Assembly (NCBI RefSeq): GCF_016811915.1
Contig: NZ_CP069127.1
Span: 2,889,001-2,953,000, forward strand
Direction of reading: 5' to 3'
Length of the DNA: 64,000 bases
From: Brevibacillus choshinensis
GTDB taxonomy: Bacteria > Bacillota > Bacilli > Brevibacillales > Brevibacillaceae
Shown here: piece by piece, positions 33,876-42,136 of the stretch
Numbering within the stretch: the stretch's first letter is position 1
Layout of the letters: the number at the start of each line of letters is the position of its first letter
Made by a program: the position numbers and the translations under genes
The notes under the pieces: generated by a model
What the model was told of the DNA's origin: nothing
The model's input: the letters and a program-made list of their open reading frames with translations, nothing else
Database searches by the model: none

Positions 33876-35249
33876 TTGAAGAAGCTGGCAATACGCGTAA
33901 TCCTATATCTTTCCGTTTTGATTTTGATTGTCGGTGGGAGTGGAGTTCTCGGTTATATTGGTGAGCAAAAAGCATACTGGTATGCTTTTCGTGATGAGCC
34001 GGTTACAACAGCACTGGAAGACATCGACATCCCGAAGTACGATCCTAAGAAGCCTACGGCAGCTGTTCTCTTGGGAAGCGCATCGACAGAAGTTTTCGAC
34101 TTCCTAGTTCCTTACCAGATGCTGGCCATGACTGAAGCCTACAATGTATATGCAGTTGCCCCTGACAAAAAGGTGACGCCGTTAACGGGCGGTCTTGATT
34201 TGGTTCCCCACTATACGTTTGATGAAATGGATCAATTACTGGGCAAGAGCCCGGATCTCATCGTCATTCCTTACATGCCCTTGGGTGACCAGGAAAAGTA
34301 TAAGCCTGTCCGAGAATGGATCCAAAAGCATTCCAAAACATTTATCTTGAGTATTTGCGGCGGGGCTATCAATTTGGCGGACACTGGTCTATTGAATGGA
34401 AAATCATCAACCGTCCATTGGCAGTACTTTGATCAGACGAAAAACATCTTTACGGCAACGAACTGGATTCGAGATCAACGCTATGTGGTAGGTGCTGAAA
34501 ATATCGTATCTTCCGCCGGTCTCACATCCGGTATCGATGCAACACTCTATGTCATTTCGAAGCAGCAAGGCGAAGAGATGGCGAAGAGCATCGCGGAGAG
34601 AATGAAGTATCCGTCTTATCAGTTTGTCAACCATCCGAAAATAGATCCTTATTACATTGATCAGAGTGAAGCGATTTATTTGTTGAATCAAGCATTTCAA
34701 TGGAACAAGAAAGAGATAGGTGTACTTCTCTACGATGGGATGGATGATGGGGAGCTGTCGACGATCTACGATACGTACGCCGCATCTGGAACGGCGAAGG
34801 TGATCTCCCTCTCCAGCTCGGATAAACCAATCGTCACCAAGAATCATCTCAATCTGATCCCGAAATACTCCTTGCAAAATGCCCCGGAATTGGATCGTTT
34901 GATCGTTCCTGGAAAGGAAGCGAAAACGTTAGCTGCGGATGCTGTAAATCAGTGGAAGGAAGTGGGCAGCTCCTTACAGCCGGAATTCATGCACGTGCAG
35001 GCAACGGACAGATTCATGTTCGATGCTCCGCTCGAGGATTTGGCTAGGCAGGAGGATCGACTGACGGCTATTTATGGAACGAAAAGATTGGAGTATCGTG
35101 CGGATTCCTTGACGTTCGAAGGCAGACCGTTCTCGGTAGAATCGTTTGGAATCCCTCTCTTGCTCGTGGTTGCCGCTTTCCTGACAGCCTACGCAATTGA
35201 CAGACGGTTTCTCAAAAAAAACCACAGATACGCCATTCTGAATAAGTAA
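33876..35249 (+). CDS. Membrane-anchored tandem DJ-1/PfpI-like protein
   Basis: A 457-residue protein from the TTG at 33876, which has AGGAGGA eight bases upstream. An N-terminal membrane helix (about residues 6-27) is followed by a DJ-1/PfpI-type domain, with TAAVLLGSASTEVFDFLVPY and the nucleophile elbow SICGGA containing Cys161. A second, degenerate copy begins at KEIGVLLYDGMDDGELS and lacks the Cys elbow. A second membrane helix lies near residue 430. Relatives occur as GlxA-like 'AraC without HTH' proteins. The role is unknown. An orphan response regulator follows after a terminator. Confidence 0.75.
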   Translation: MKKLAIRVILYLSVLILIVGGSGVLGYIGEQKAYWYAFRDEPVTTALEDIDIPKYDPKKPTAAVLLGSASTEVFDFLVPYQMLAMTEAYNVYAVAPDKKVTPLTGGLDLVPHYTFDEMDQLLGKSPDLIVIPYMPLGDQEKYKPVREWIQKHSKTFILSICGGAINLADTGLLNGKSSTVHWQYFDQTKNIFTATNWIRDQRYVVGAENIVSSAGLTSGIDATLYVISKQQGEEMAKSIAERMKYPSYQFVNHPKIDPYYIDQSEAIYLLNQAFQWNKKEIGVLLYDGMDDGELSTIYDTYAASGTAKVISLSSSDKPIVTKNHLNLIPKYSLQNAPELDRLIVPGKEAKTLAADAVNQWKEVGSSLQPEFMHVQATDRFMFDAPLEDLARQEDRLTAIYGTKRLEYRADSLTFEGRPFSVESFGIPLLLVVAAFLTAYAIDRRFLKKNHRYAILNK

Positions 35250-35267
35250 GGCTATCCACGGTTTACA

Positions 35268-35306
35268 GGCTGCACATTGGTTTTCTCCAAAGCTGCAGCC
35301 TTTTTT
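35268..35306 (+). terminator. Rho-independent terminator of the DJ-1/PfpI gene
   Basis: GGCTGCA (35268-35274) pairs with TGCAGCC (35294-35300), with an inner TTGG/CCAA pair, followed by six T residues. Confidence 0.75.
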
Positions 35307-35410
35307 CGGGGCAGCGCTCAGGAATGAGTAAAACAAAAAGGGAAAAACCGATGGTGATGGAGAAGTAAGAGAGACTCGCCGTAAAACACGAACAGGCAGG
35401 AGGAAATCAG

Positions 35411-36091
35411 GTGCCCAAGATCGTCGTTGTCGATGATGATGCTCATATTCGTGAGCTTGTGAAATTGTACTTATCTGATGAAGGCTATACGATCATCGAA
35501 AAAGCAAACGGGGAAGAAGCGCTGCAGTATTTGGAAAATCACGTAGTTGATCTGGTGATCATGGATATCATGATGCCGAAAATGGATGGCTGGGATCTCT
35601 GCGCCAATCTCCGTGAATTTGGGGAAATGCCCATTTTGATGATTACCGCGAAGGGAGCAGCCACGGATCGGATTAAAGGGTTTAAGCTGGGAACGGATGA
35701 TTATTTGGTGAAGCCGTTTGATCCAGTGGAGCTGGTCTTGCGGGTGAAGGCATTACTGAAGCGTTACAAAATATCGACTTCCAGTATGATCACATTGGGA
35801 AGCATCGCCTTGGACCAAAAAAATTACAGCGTCATCTATCCGGATGGAAAGAAGGCTACTCTTCCCATGAAGGAGTTTGATCTGCTTTACAAAATGGGCA
35901 GCTATGCAGGTCAGTTATTTACGAGAGATAGCCTCATTGAGCAGATATGGGGAATGGACTATCAAGGGGACGATCGGACGGTGGATGTGCATATCAAGCG
36001 GCTTCGCGAGCGCTTTTCCACATACGAGTCGGAATTTCGGATCGTGACCATACGTGGACTCGGCTATCGCCTGGAGCTATCCAGGGATTAA
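35411..36091 (+). CDS. OmpR/PhoB-family response regulator (orphan)
   Basis: A 226-residue protein from a GTG start with CAGGAGGAAATC upstream. The receiver domain has phospho-acceptor Asp52 in VIMDIMMPKMDGW, the switch Thr in LMITAKG and Lys in YLVKPFDP. The C-terminal winged helix carries RDSLIEQIWG and DDRTVDVHIKRLRERF. Partner kinase genes normally follow such regulators, but here a terminator follows, so its kinase must be elsewhere. Confidence 0.88.
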   Translation: MPKIVVVDDDAHIRELVKLYLSDEGYTIIEKANGEEALQYLENHVVDLVIMDIMMPKMDGWDLCANLREFGEMPILMITAKGAATDRIKGFKLGTDDYLVKPFDPVELVLRVKALLKRYKISTSSMITLGSIALDQKNYSVIYPDGKKATLPMKEFDLLYKMGSYAGQLFTRDSLIEQIWGMDYQGDDRTVDVHIKRLRERFSTYESEFRIVTIRGLGYRLELSRD

Positions 36092-36100
36092 ATCCTAAGG

Positions 36101-36130
36101 AATCTCGATCCTGATGATCGGGATTTTTTT
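36101..36130 (+). terminator. Rho-independent terminator of the response regulator gene
   Basis: AATCTCGATC (36101-36110) pairs with GATCGGGATT (36116-36125), with one T-G pair, followed by a T-run. Confidence 0.8.
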
Positions 36131-36135
36131 GAATC

Positions 36136-36174
36136 AAAAAACCTGCAGCAGGGTGAAGGATACCGTGTGCAGGT
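36136..36174 (-). terminator. Terminator of the GNAT gene
   Basis: On the minus strand ACCTGCA (36174-36168) pairs with TGCAGGT (36147-36141), followed by six T residues. Confidence 0.7.
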
Positions 36175-36184
36175 TAGCAGCTGA

Positions 36185-36709
36185 TTATCGTTCCAACGAA
36201 TAGAAACAGTCATTGACCCATTTGCCATTGATTTGAGTGCTGTCTGGCACGATTTCATCCAAATTCATTCCTGCCTTCTCCAGGACCCGGCGTGAAGCAA
36301 TATGTTCCTCGGAGCAAACGGCCGTAAATTTTTGGAATCCAAATGTATCCGCAGCAAAATCCAAAATGGCTTTGATGGCTTCGGTCGCATAGCCTTTACC
36401 GGTGTATGCCTCCTGCAATATGAAGCCTACTTCAGCCGTAGGCTTTTCTCGGTTGCGAGTACATATGCTGATCAAGCCGACCTCGGTGCCTGTGGAAGCT
36501 TCGCGTATGATCCACGTTAGCCAATGGGTGGATTCCATACTCCAGGGTGCGAGTTCCTTTTCAAAGTTTTTGCGGATGTCCTCATCGCTCATCGTCGATC
36601 CGATGTGTTTCATGAGTGTCGGGTTGGAGTAGACCGAGCGGATGAGCTCCCAATCGTCTAAGGTTACTTTTGTAAAAGTCAAGCGTGCACTAAGGATTTG
36701 ACTATTCAT
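36185..36709 (-). CDS. RimJ/RimL-type GNAT acetyltransferase
   Basis: A 174-residue protein from the ATG at 36709, which has AAAGGAGAATC upstream; a longer frame above it has no site. The GNAT pattern is RimJ/RimL-like: LTFTKVTLDDWELIRSVYSN, GFILQEAYTGKGYATEAIKA (acetyl-CoA loop) and EEHIASRRVLEKAGM. Such enzymes acetylate ribosomal proteins, antibiotics or amino acids. The acceptor is unknown. Confidence 0.83.
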   Translation of the reverse strand: MNSQILSARLTFTKVTLDDWELIRSVYSNPTLMKHIGSTMSDEDIRKNFEKELAPWSMESTHWLTWIIREASTGTEVGLISICTRNREKPTAEVGFILQEAYTGKGYATEAIKAILDFAADTFGFQKFTAVCSEEHIASRRVLEKAGMNLDEIVPDSTQINGKWVNDCFYSLER

Positions 36710-37072
36710 GCGATTCTCCTTTGGCGGTAGGATGGGGACCTCAGTCATTTGGATTTTTTTCCAGTATACCAGAGAATTCATGTGATGGAACAAAAAGTGC
36801 TGCGTGGCCAGATCTGTCAGATAGAATGGGATGAAGGTGCAAAAGAACAGTTTTCGCACAGAAGGTTACGTGCGTTCACTGTTCTTTTTGCTTGAGCTTC
36901 CATTGTGGTATTTGTCATGGTGTTGTTATTTTTGCTTCGTGTAATCAGGCGTTTGGGTCTTTGTGCCTAGTTTCCTAGTCATGATAAGTGGGTACTTGTA
37001 GAAAATAGCGACTCTCATGGTCAGTTGCTTTCGATTTATCGAGAACCAAGAAATAAGGAGCGTAACGGATGA

Positions 37073-37351
37073 ATGGATGACGCCCAATTCCCTTGTACGA
37101 GGTGCGGCTTATGCTGTCAACACATCTCCCATATCGAGCAGTTAGCAAAATTTGATCGTGGAGACGGTGTCTGTATCCATCTGGTCGATCATCTATGCTC
37201 CATCTATGATGATCGGCCGGAAATATGTCGTATCGATGAGATGTACCACAAAGCATTCAAAACCTATTTTACGAAAGAACAATTTTATTACGAGAATGGG
37301 AAAGTCTGTCGAGACCTGCAAATCAGATATGGAGTCACCAAGGGGGAGTAG
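37073..37351 (+). CDS. YkgJ-family cysteine-cluster protein
   Basis: A 92-residue cytosolic protein with the CxxCGxCC signature (FPCTRCGLCCQ, Cys8, 11, 14, 15) and further cysteines at about 34, 42, 51 and 79 (VCIHL, LCSIYDDRPEICR, KVCRDL). The family is thought to bind zinc or an iron-sulfur cluster. Its stop lies two bases before the next ATG, with an AAGGAG site upstream, so it is the first gene of a three-gene unit with two glycine-zipper membrane proteins. Its job there is unknown; a metallocluster sensor or maturase is possible. Confidence 0.8.
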   Translation: MDDAQFPCTRCGLCCQHISHIEQLAKFDRGDGVCIHLVDHLCSIYDDRPEICRIDEMYHKAFKTYFTKEQFYYENGKVCRDLQIRYGVTKGE

Positions 37352-37353
37352 AA

Positions 37354-38457
37354 ATGCCATTACCATTAATTCTGGGAGGAATCGCCGCGGTTGCTGGGGC
37401 AGTCGGTATTTACAAAGGGGCAAAATCCGTTTCAAACAATAACGAGGCGCAAGATTTACTTGAACGTGCCCAGGAAATATATGAGCATGCCCGTCAGGAA
37501 ATGGAAGATCAAAAAGAAGAGAGCACGCAAGCCTTATCTGAGCTGGGAGAACTGAAATTACGAACGTGGGACGAGCAAATAGGTCGATTCGTCCATATCG
37601 TAGAAAAGGTCAAAGCAGTGGAAGTGCATGGCGGTGCTGCTGTAGATCAAAATCATCAGCCGATTCTCCAGAAGCATGAACTGAAAGAAATGCGAAAACT
37701 ATCACTGCAGGCGACTGAAGTGGTGTCCGGTGGTTTCAAATCAATAGGCGCAGGTGCATTGGCTGGGGTGGCATCCTACGGTGGGGCGATGATGTTTGCA
37801 ACAGCCTCGACAGGAACTGCGCTCTCTACCTTATCCGGAGTGGCGGCGACCAACGCGACCTTAGCGTGGTTCGGAGGCGGCTCGCTTGCTGCCGGCGGTT
37901 TGGGGATGGCTGGCGGTGCTGCTGTATTGGGGGGAATCGTTGCGGGACCGGCGATCGCTTTAGGTGGATTTTTGATGGAGGCAAAATCCAAAAAGAATCT
38001 GGCGGAGGCAAAGTCCCATTTGTCCAAAGCGAAAAAGGCTGCTGAAGAATTCCGTACAGCTACGAGCATGATGGAAGCCATATGCGAAATTTCCGATCAA
38101 TTCAGCGAAGCGATTGAAGAAATGTCGGATCGTATGGATCTGGTTGTGGATCGCCTCGAGCTAGCGCTGACTGAAGCAGATGAAAACAGACAAAGGAAAT
38201 TCGGGTTTAGAGTGAAGAAGTTTTTCTTCGGGCTAATGGGTAGAAAGCTTCCTCTGAACTATGATGATTTGGCCCCTCATCATAAAGAAGTGCTTCATGT
38301 GTCTTACCAATTCGCCCAAGCTCTGAAGCTTTTGCTGGAAACTCCTTTGCTCGATAAAAAAGGCGCGATCCTGGAGAGTTCAGTGGAAGCCCTCGAGCCT
38401 GCTTATGAGTTATTGGACGACTCTCCCTTACTGTTGACAGAGGAAAGAAGGGAGTAA
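37354..38457 (+). CDS. Glycine-zipper membrane protein with coiled coils (cassette protein 1)
   Basis: A 367-residue protein of no family I can name. An N-terminal hydrophobic segment (residues 3-22) is followed by a coiled coil (about 28-65), a long Gly/Ala-rich membrane region (about 131-207, including STGTALSTLSG, TNATLAWFGGGSLAAGG and LGGIVAGPAIALGG), a second coiled coil (210-275) and an acidic C-terminal tail. Glycine-zipper helices of this kind can insert into or perforate membranes. It starts two bases after the YkgJ stop and lies six bases before the next gene. Confidence 0.75.
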   Translation: MPLPLILGGIAAVAGAVGIYKGAKSVSNNNEAQDLLERAQEIYEHARQEMEDQKEESTQALSELGELKLRTWDEQIGRFVHIVEKVKAVEVHGGAAVDQNHQPILQKHELKEMRKLSLQATEVVSGGFKSIGAGALAGVASYGGAMMFATASTGTALSTLSGVAATNATLAWFGGGSLAAGGLGMAGGAAVLGGIVAGPAIALGGFLMEAKSKKNLAEAKSHLSKAKKAAEEFRTATSMMEAICEISDQFSEAIEEMSDRMDLVVDRLELALTEADENRQRKFGFRVKKFFFGLMGRKLPLNYDDLAPHHKEVLHVSYQFAQALKLLLETPLLDKKGAILESSVEALEPAYELLDDSPLLLTEERRE

Positions 38458-38463
38458 AGCAGA

Positions 38464-39909
38464 ATGCTATCATTTCTATTCGGGCAAAAAAAGAAAGACA
38501 GAGCTACGGAAAAGAATACGGCAGAGGATGCCTCTTTTCTGGGGAGCCAATTCGGATCGTATGCAGCTAGACACGAAGCCGAGGCTTCTCGTGTCGCCGT
38601 CGATGGAATGGATTCCTTGAGAAGTATGGCCGACAGCTTAAGAAATGTTGGTGTTGAGCAGAAGCAAGGCAACTTGTTTGAAATCATCGAAGCGACCAAA
38701 TTCAATATGGATGCTGCTTCGAAAGGGGCGGATATCCGCGCCTATGTAACCGCACTCGAAGGGGATCCTCATGCCAAAGCAGACATCGTGATCCGCAGCG
38801 GCGGTAAAATACTAGACGAAGTGCAGGCGAAATCGAGCAATGATGCAGCTCGTCTGACCCGAATGGTGAGCGACGAGAAGTATCGAGGCATGCAAAAGCT
38901 GGTGAGCATGGAAAAAGCGGATCGAGTGCGTGAGCTTGCGGAAAATCGCGCGAACAGCGGGTCGATCTACAGTGAGGATTATCGGGACACGCTGAGGAAC
39001 GTCAAGGGGAAACTGACATACAAAGAGCTTCACTCAAGCGGTACCTCCTATGAGGAAACCATCCATGCTACAGAACATACAGCAGCCTACAGTTCACAGC
39101 TGGAATCGGAGCAATTCAAGAAGGAGATCGGCGTGACCAGCGCACAAGCTGCAGCAGCTTCCGCTGTCGTTGGAGGCGCCGTTTCCTTGATCAAAAATGG
39201 GATAGCGGTCAGCAAAGGACAAGCCAGCCTCGAGCAAGCAGCGAAGAATACGCTAAAAGAGACAGGAGCAGCTGGAATGAGAGGCGCTAGCACGGGGGCG
39301 ATCAGCGCCGGAATACGCACCGCGGCACAAAAAGCAGGAATCGATGCGTTGGCCAAGTCGAATGTGGCTACTTCGATTGCGGCGGGTGTCGTAGATATGG
39401 GTGTCACCATGCTTCGGTACGCAAAAGGGGAAATCTCCTCTGAGCAAGCCGTGGAGAAGATTGGGCAAACAGGCGTAAGCACTGCCTCCAGCATTTATGC
39501 GGGAGCTGCTGCTGGAGCTGTATTTGGCCCAGTTGGGGCAGTCGTCGGCAGTATGGCTGGGTACATGATCGCCACGGGATTGTATCAATCGTCTCTTTCT
39601 ATTCTAAATGAGGCGAAGCTAGCCGAAGAGGAAGCGCAAAGAGTGATGGCCTTGTGCGATGCAGCCGCTTCAGAGATGCGTTCGCGACGTGCGGAATTTG
39701 AGGCTGCCATGAAGCAAAAGCTTCAATATAACGATAGAGAGTTCAAAAAATGCTTTCAGCTGATTGATTCAGGGTTAGCGGCGGACCGTTTTGTGGATAC
39801 CATAGTCGCGCTGGAAGGATTTGCGCAAGTGTTCGGGAAAGAACTGAAGCTCAGCCATTTCGGCGAGTTTGATTCGTATATGAAACAGGACAAGCCGTTG
39901 ATATTGTAG
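38464..39909 (+). CDS. Glycine-zipper membrane protein with PD-(D/E)XK-like nuclease motif (cassette protein 2)
   Basis: A 481-residue protein. Residues about 68-160 have a nuclease-like layout: Glu73/Glu76 in NLFEIIEATKFN, Asp107 in KADIVIRSGGK and Glu119-x-Gln121-x-Lys123 in LDEVQAKSS. This fits the D-x(n)-(E/Q)xK core of restriction-endonuclease folds, by eye only. The second half has Gly/Ala-rich hydrophobic segments near 227-245, 270-290 and 340-372 (GAAAGAVFGPVGAVVGSMAG), then a helical C-terminus. It lies six bases after cassette protein 1. A membrane-acting nuclease effector is one reading. Confidence 0.7.
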   Translation: MLSFLFGQKKKDRATEKNTAEDASFLGSQFGSYAARHEAEASRVAVDGMDSLRSMADSLRNVGVEQKQGNLFEIIEATKFNMDAASKGADIRAYVTALEGDPHAKADIVIRSGGKILDEVQAKSSNDAARLTRMVSDEKYRGMQKLVSMEKADRVRELAENRANSGSIYSEDYRDTLRNVKGKLTYKELHSSGTSYEETIHATEHTAAYSSQLESEQFKKEIGVTSAQAAAASAVVGGAVSLIKNGIAVSKGQASLEQAAKNTLKETGAAGMRGASTGAISAGIRTAAQKAGIDALAKSNVATSIAAGVVDMGVTMLRYAKGEISSEQAVEKIGQTGVSTASSIYAGAAAGAVFGPVGAVVGSMAGYMIATGLYQSSLSILNEAKLAEEEAQRVMALCDAAASEMRSRRAEFEAAMKQKLQYNDREFKKCFQLIDSGLAADRFVDTIVALEGFAQVFGKELKLSHFGEFDSYMKQDKPLIL

Positions 39910-39910
39910 G

Positions 39911-39949
39911 AAAAAGGCCAGCCGCCTCCACTGTGAGACGGCTGGCCTT
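39911..39949. terminator. Shared terminator between the cassette and the PucR gene
   Basis: AAGGCCAGCCG (39914-39924) pairs with CGGCTGGCCTT (39939-39949). The T-run is on the minus strand, so it mainly ends the PucR gene, whose stop codon touches the stem. Confidence 0.75.
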
Positions 39950-42012
39950 CATGATTCCCGACGCAAATGACAAGCCAATTGCACCTTGAGAATGTCCTCG
40001 GGCTGACGCAGATCAAGCAGTAACAGTTCTTCTATTTTTCGCAGCCGCTGATAGAGCGTATTTACGTGAATGTGCAGCTCCCGTGCTGTCTGCTGGGGAG
40101 ACTGGCTGCATTCCATATACGTGAGCAGGGTGTGCTCCAGCTCTTGATGCTTTTCCTGGCCCTCCCACAGCGGTCCAAACACATCGCGGACAAACGCATC
40201 GATTTCCTCTTGGGATTGATTGAGGATGAGTCGATTGACGCCCAAATCCCCATAACGAGCCACACCAAAACGCCCTCGATTCAGCAGATAGTGTGCTGCC
40301 TTTTTGGCCTCCTCAAAGCTTTTGCCGATTCGATCAATTCCCGTGTAGATACCTCCCACACCGATGGAAAGAGAAGCATCACCGCCATGCTCCCATTCCT
40401 CCGACGCAGCTTGCAAGCGAGCCATGATCTCTTTGATCTCCGACGGGGATTTTGGCTGAGCCAGCAGGGTTACGTGATTATGGAAGCCGTACACGAGAAT
40501 GTGAGAGCTGGAAAATTCCCATTTCCATTTGGTTACCAGACGGTGTATGTTCGCTTCGAGAATCGATAGGTCATGGCAACGGCTGAAGTAGGCGAAGACA
40601 ACGAGGGAGAGGCTGTTCTGCTTTAGCCCCAGGACTTGGGCGCGTTCCTGCAATTCTTGCCCTTTGCTTTCGACGACTCCCAAGAAAAGGTCATGGGCTC
40701 GTTTATACATGATGGAGCTGAGGGACTGTTTTTTCACCAAGTCCAATGTCAAAACCGCGCTGCCTTGTTCAATGGTGACGCGTTGATGCTCCGAAAGCTC
40801 ACCGTCTGTCACACAAATCAGCAGGCAGCCTAAAAAAACTTGGCCATTTCCCAACGGATAGAGGAGAAAGGCCTGATCACCTGCGCCCTGTGAAGAAAGC
40901 GTCACCTTGACGGGGTTCCTCTTTTGCCCCAGCAATAAGGACAGTTCTTCCCAAGTGAGTGGAAAATGGCAGTCTTCCGGAAAATAGCGCTGCTCCAACC
41001 AGTCGGCAAAGATGACGGGCTCTGCGGTCATACGCTCCAACGCACGAATGATCGATTCTGTCCCTTTGTTTTGCAAAAACAGCTGCTTGAGTGATTCGTG
41101 GATCTCATTCCTTTTGACGAGATCGTCATGCTTCGTCCGGGCATCGGCATATAATTTGGCGTTATGCAATGCGATGGAGGTCTGATCAGCAAAGCCTTGC
41201 AGGACAGACAGATCGTAGTCGGTAAACACCTTGTCCTGATGAAACTGGTGCAGGACAAGCACGCCGATTCGCTCGCTTTCGATAGAGATGGGTACACACA
41301 AAAGTCCATTCAAGTCTCTGAGCTCTTTCGCATCATTTAAAAATCGGTAGTTTTCCTCTGAGATGTCCATCATGGCCTTCTTTGTCTCGGGATGGGACCG
41401 GTAGATCCTGGCATGGCCGTCCTGATAGACTTTTCCTGCAATCGACTCACCAATTCGCAGCTTGAAATATTGGAACACCCGGTCGTGGAAGCCGACGGTC
41501 GCTTTTGGAACCAGCCGATCGATGGCTGGATCGTACAGGTGCAGCAGCCCGGCATCTGCGGCAGGAATGACAGCCAGTGCGTTTCCAATGATCTCTCGGA
41601 TGATGCTGTCAATATCCAGCTTGGATGAGATGGAACGGATGCCCTGCAACAGTTTGGACCACTCATCATTTTTGGTTCGGATCATTTCTTCTGCAAGGAA
41701 TAGGCGGAACGTCAGCCAGAGAATTTCCAGGCTATCCGGAGAAGGAGCACAGATGGAACCGGAAGCAACGACGACAGCTTGTCCCGCTTCCGGGAAGAAC
41801 AATCGCAGCAAGGCAACATCAGCCTGTTCCTCCCATCGGTACCTCTCGTCTTCGACATGGGATGCTGCAGAGGGGATAGGGCCGCCAGTTCGTTCGCCTT
41901 CCGCATGCAGCAGGCGAAACTGCCGATCATGGGAGGCGAGAAGCCAGAGCGCGAAAGACCGCTTACCAAACGTTTGACGCAATCGATGGATGAACTGTGG
42001 AAAGACTTCCAT
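39949..42012 (-). CDS. GAF-domain PucR/CdaR-type transcriptional regulator
   Basis: A 687-residue regulator starting at the ATG at 42012, nine bases after AGGAGG; the ATG at 42021 overlaps that site. A GAF domain lies near residues 125-290 (IPAADAGLLHLYDPAIDRLV, then LCVPISIESERIGVLVLHQF). A GGDEF-like CdaR middle domain follows, then the C-terminal PucR helix-turn-helix (TARELHIHVNTLYQRLRKIE). PucR proteins usually activate adjacent catabolic genes. The divergent aldehyde dehydrogenase and 3-hydroxyisobutyrate dehydrogenase-type genes are the likely targets. Confidence 0.85.
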   Translation of the reverse strand: MEVFPQFIHRLRQTFGKRSFALWLLASHDRQFRLLHAEGERTGGPIPSAASHVEDERYRWEEQADVALLRLFFPEAGQAVVVASGSICAPSPDSLEILWLTFRLFLAEEMIRTKNDEWSKLLQGIRSISSKLDIDSIIREIIGNALAVIPAADAGLLHLYDPAIDRLVPKATVGFHDRVFQYFKLRIGESIAGKVYQDGHARIYRSHPETKKAMMDISEENYRFLNDAKELRDLNGLLCVPISIESERIGVLVLHQFHQDKVFTDYDLSVLQGFADQTSIALHNAKLYADARTKHDDLVKRNEIHESLKQLFLQNKGTESIIRALERMTAEPVIFADWLEQRYFPEDCHFPLTWEELSLLLGQKRNPVKVTLSSQGAGDQAFLLYPLGNGQVFLGCLLICVTDGELSEHQRVTIEQGSAVLTLDLVKKQSLSSIMYKRAHDLFLGVVESKGQELQERAQVLGLKQNSLSLVVFAYFSRCHDLSILEANIHRLVTKWKWEFSSSHILVYGFHNHVTLLAQPKSPSEIKEIMARLQAASEEWEHGGDASLSIGVGGIYTGIDRIGKSFEEAKKAAHYLLNRGRFGVARYGDLGVNRLILNQSQEEIDAFVRDVFGPLWEGQEKHQELEHTLLTYMECSQSPQQTARELHIHVNTLYQRLRKIEELLLLDLRQPEDILKVQLACHLRRES

Positions 42013-42042
42013 TTGCGACATCCTCCTATGGAGAATCGCACA

Positions 42043-42060
42043 CATAACTGATCATAACTG
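42043..42060. promoter_or_regulatory. Direct repeat in the divergent PucR/ALDH region
   Basis: CATAACTG at 42043-42050 is repeated at 42053-42060, a 10-bp period matching one DNA turn. It is a possible regulator site; support is weak. Confidence 0.25.
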
Positions 42061-42136
42061 TGTGCACTTCAACATTGTACGAAATGTTTCGAATTTATAC
42101 AATCCTCTTACAAGGACAGGAAAGGTGGCAGAACAG

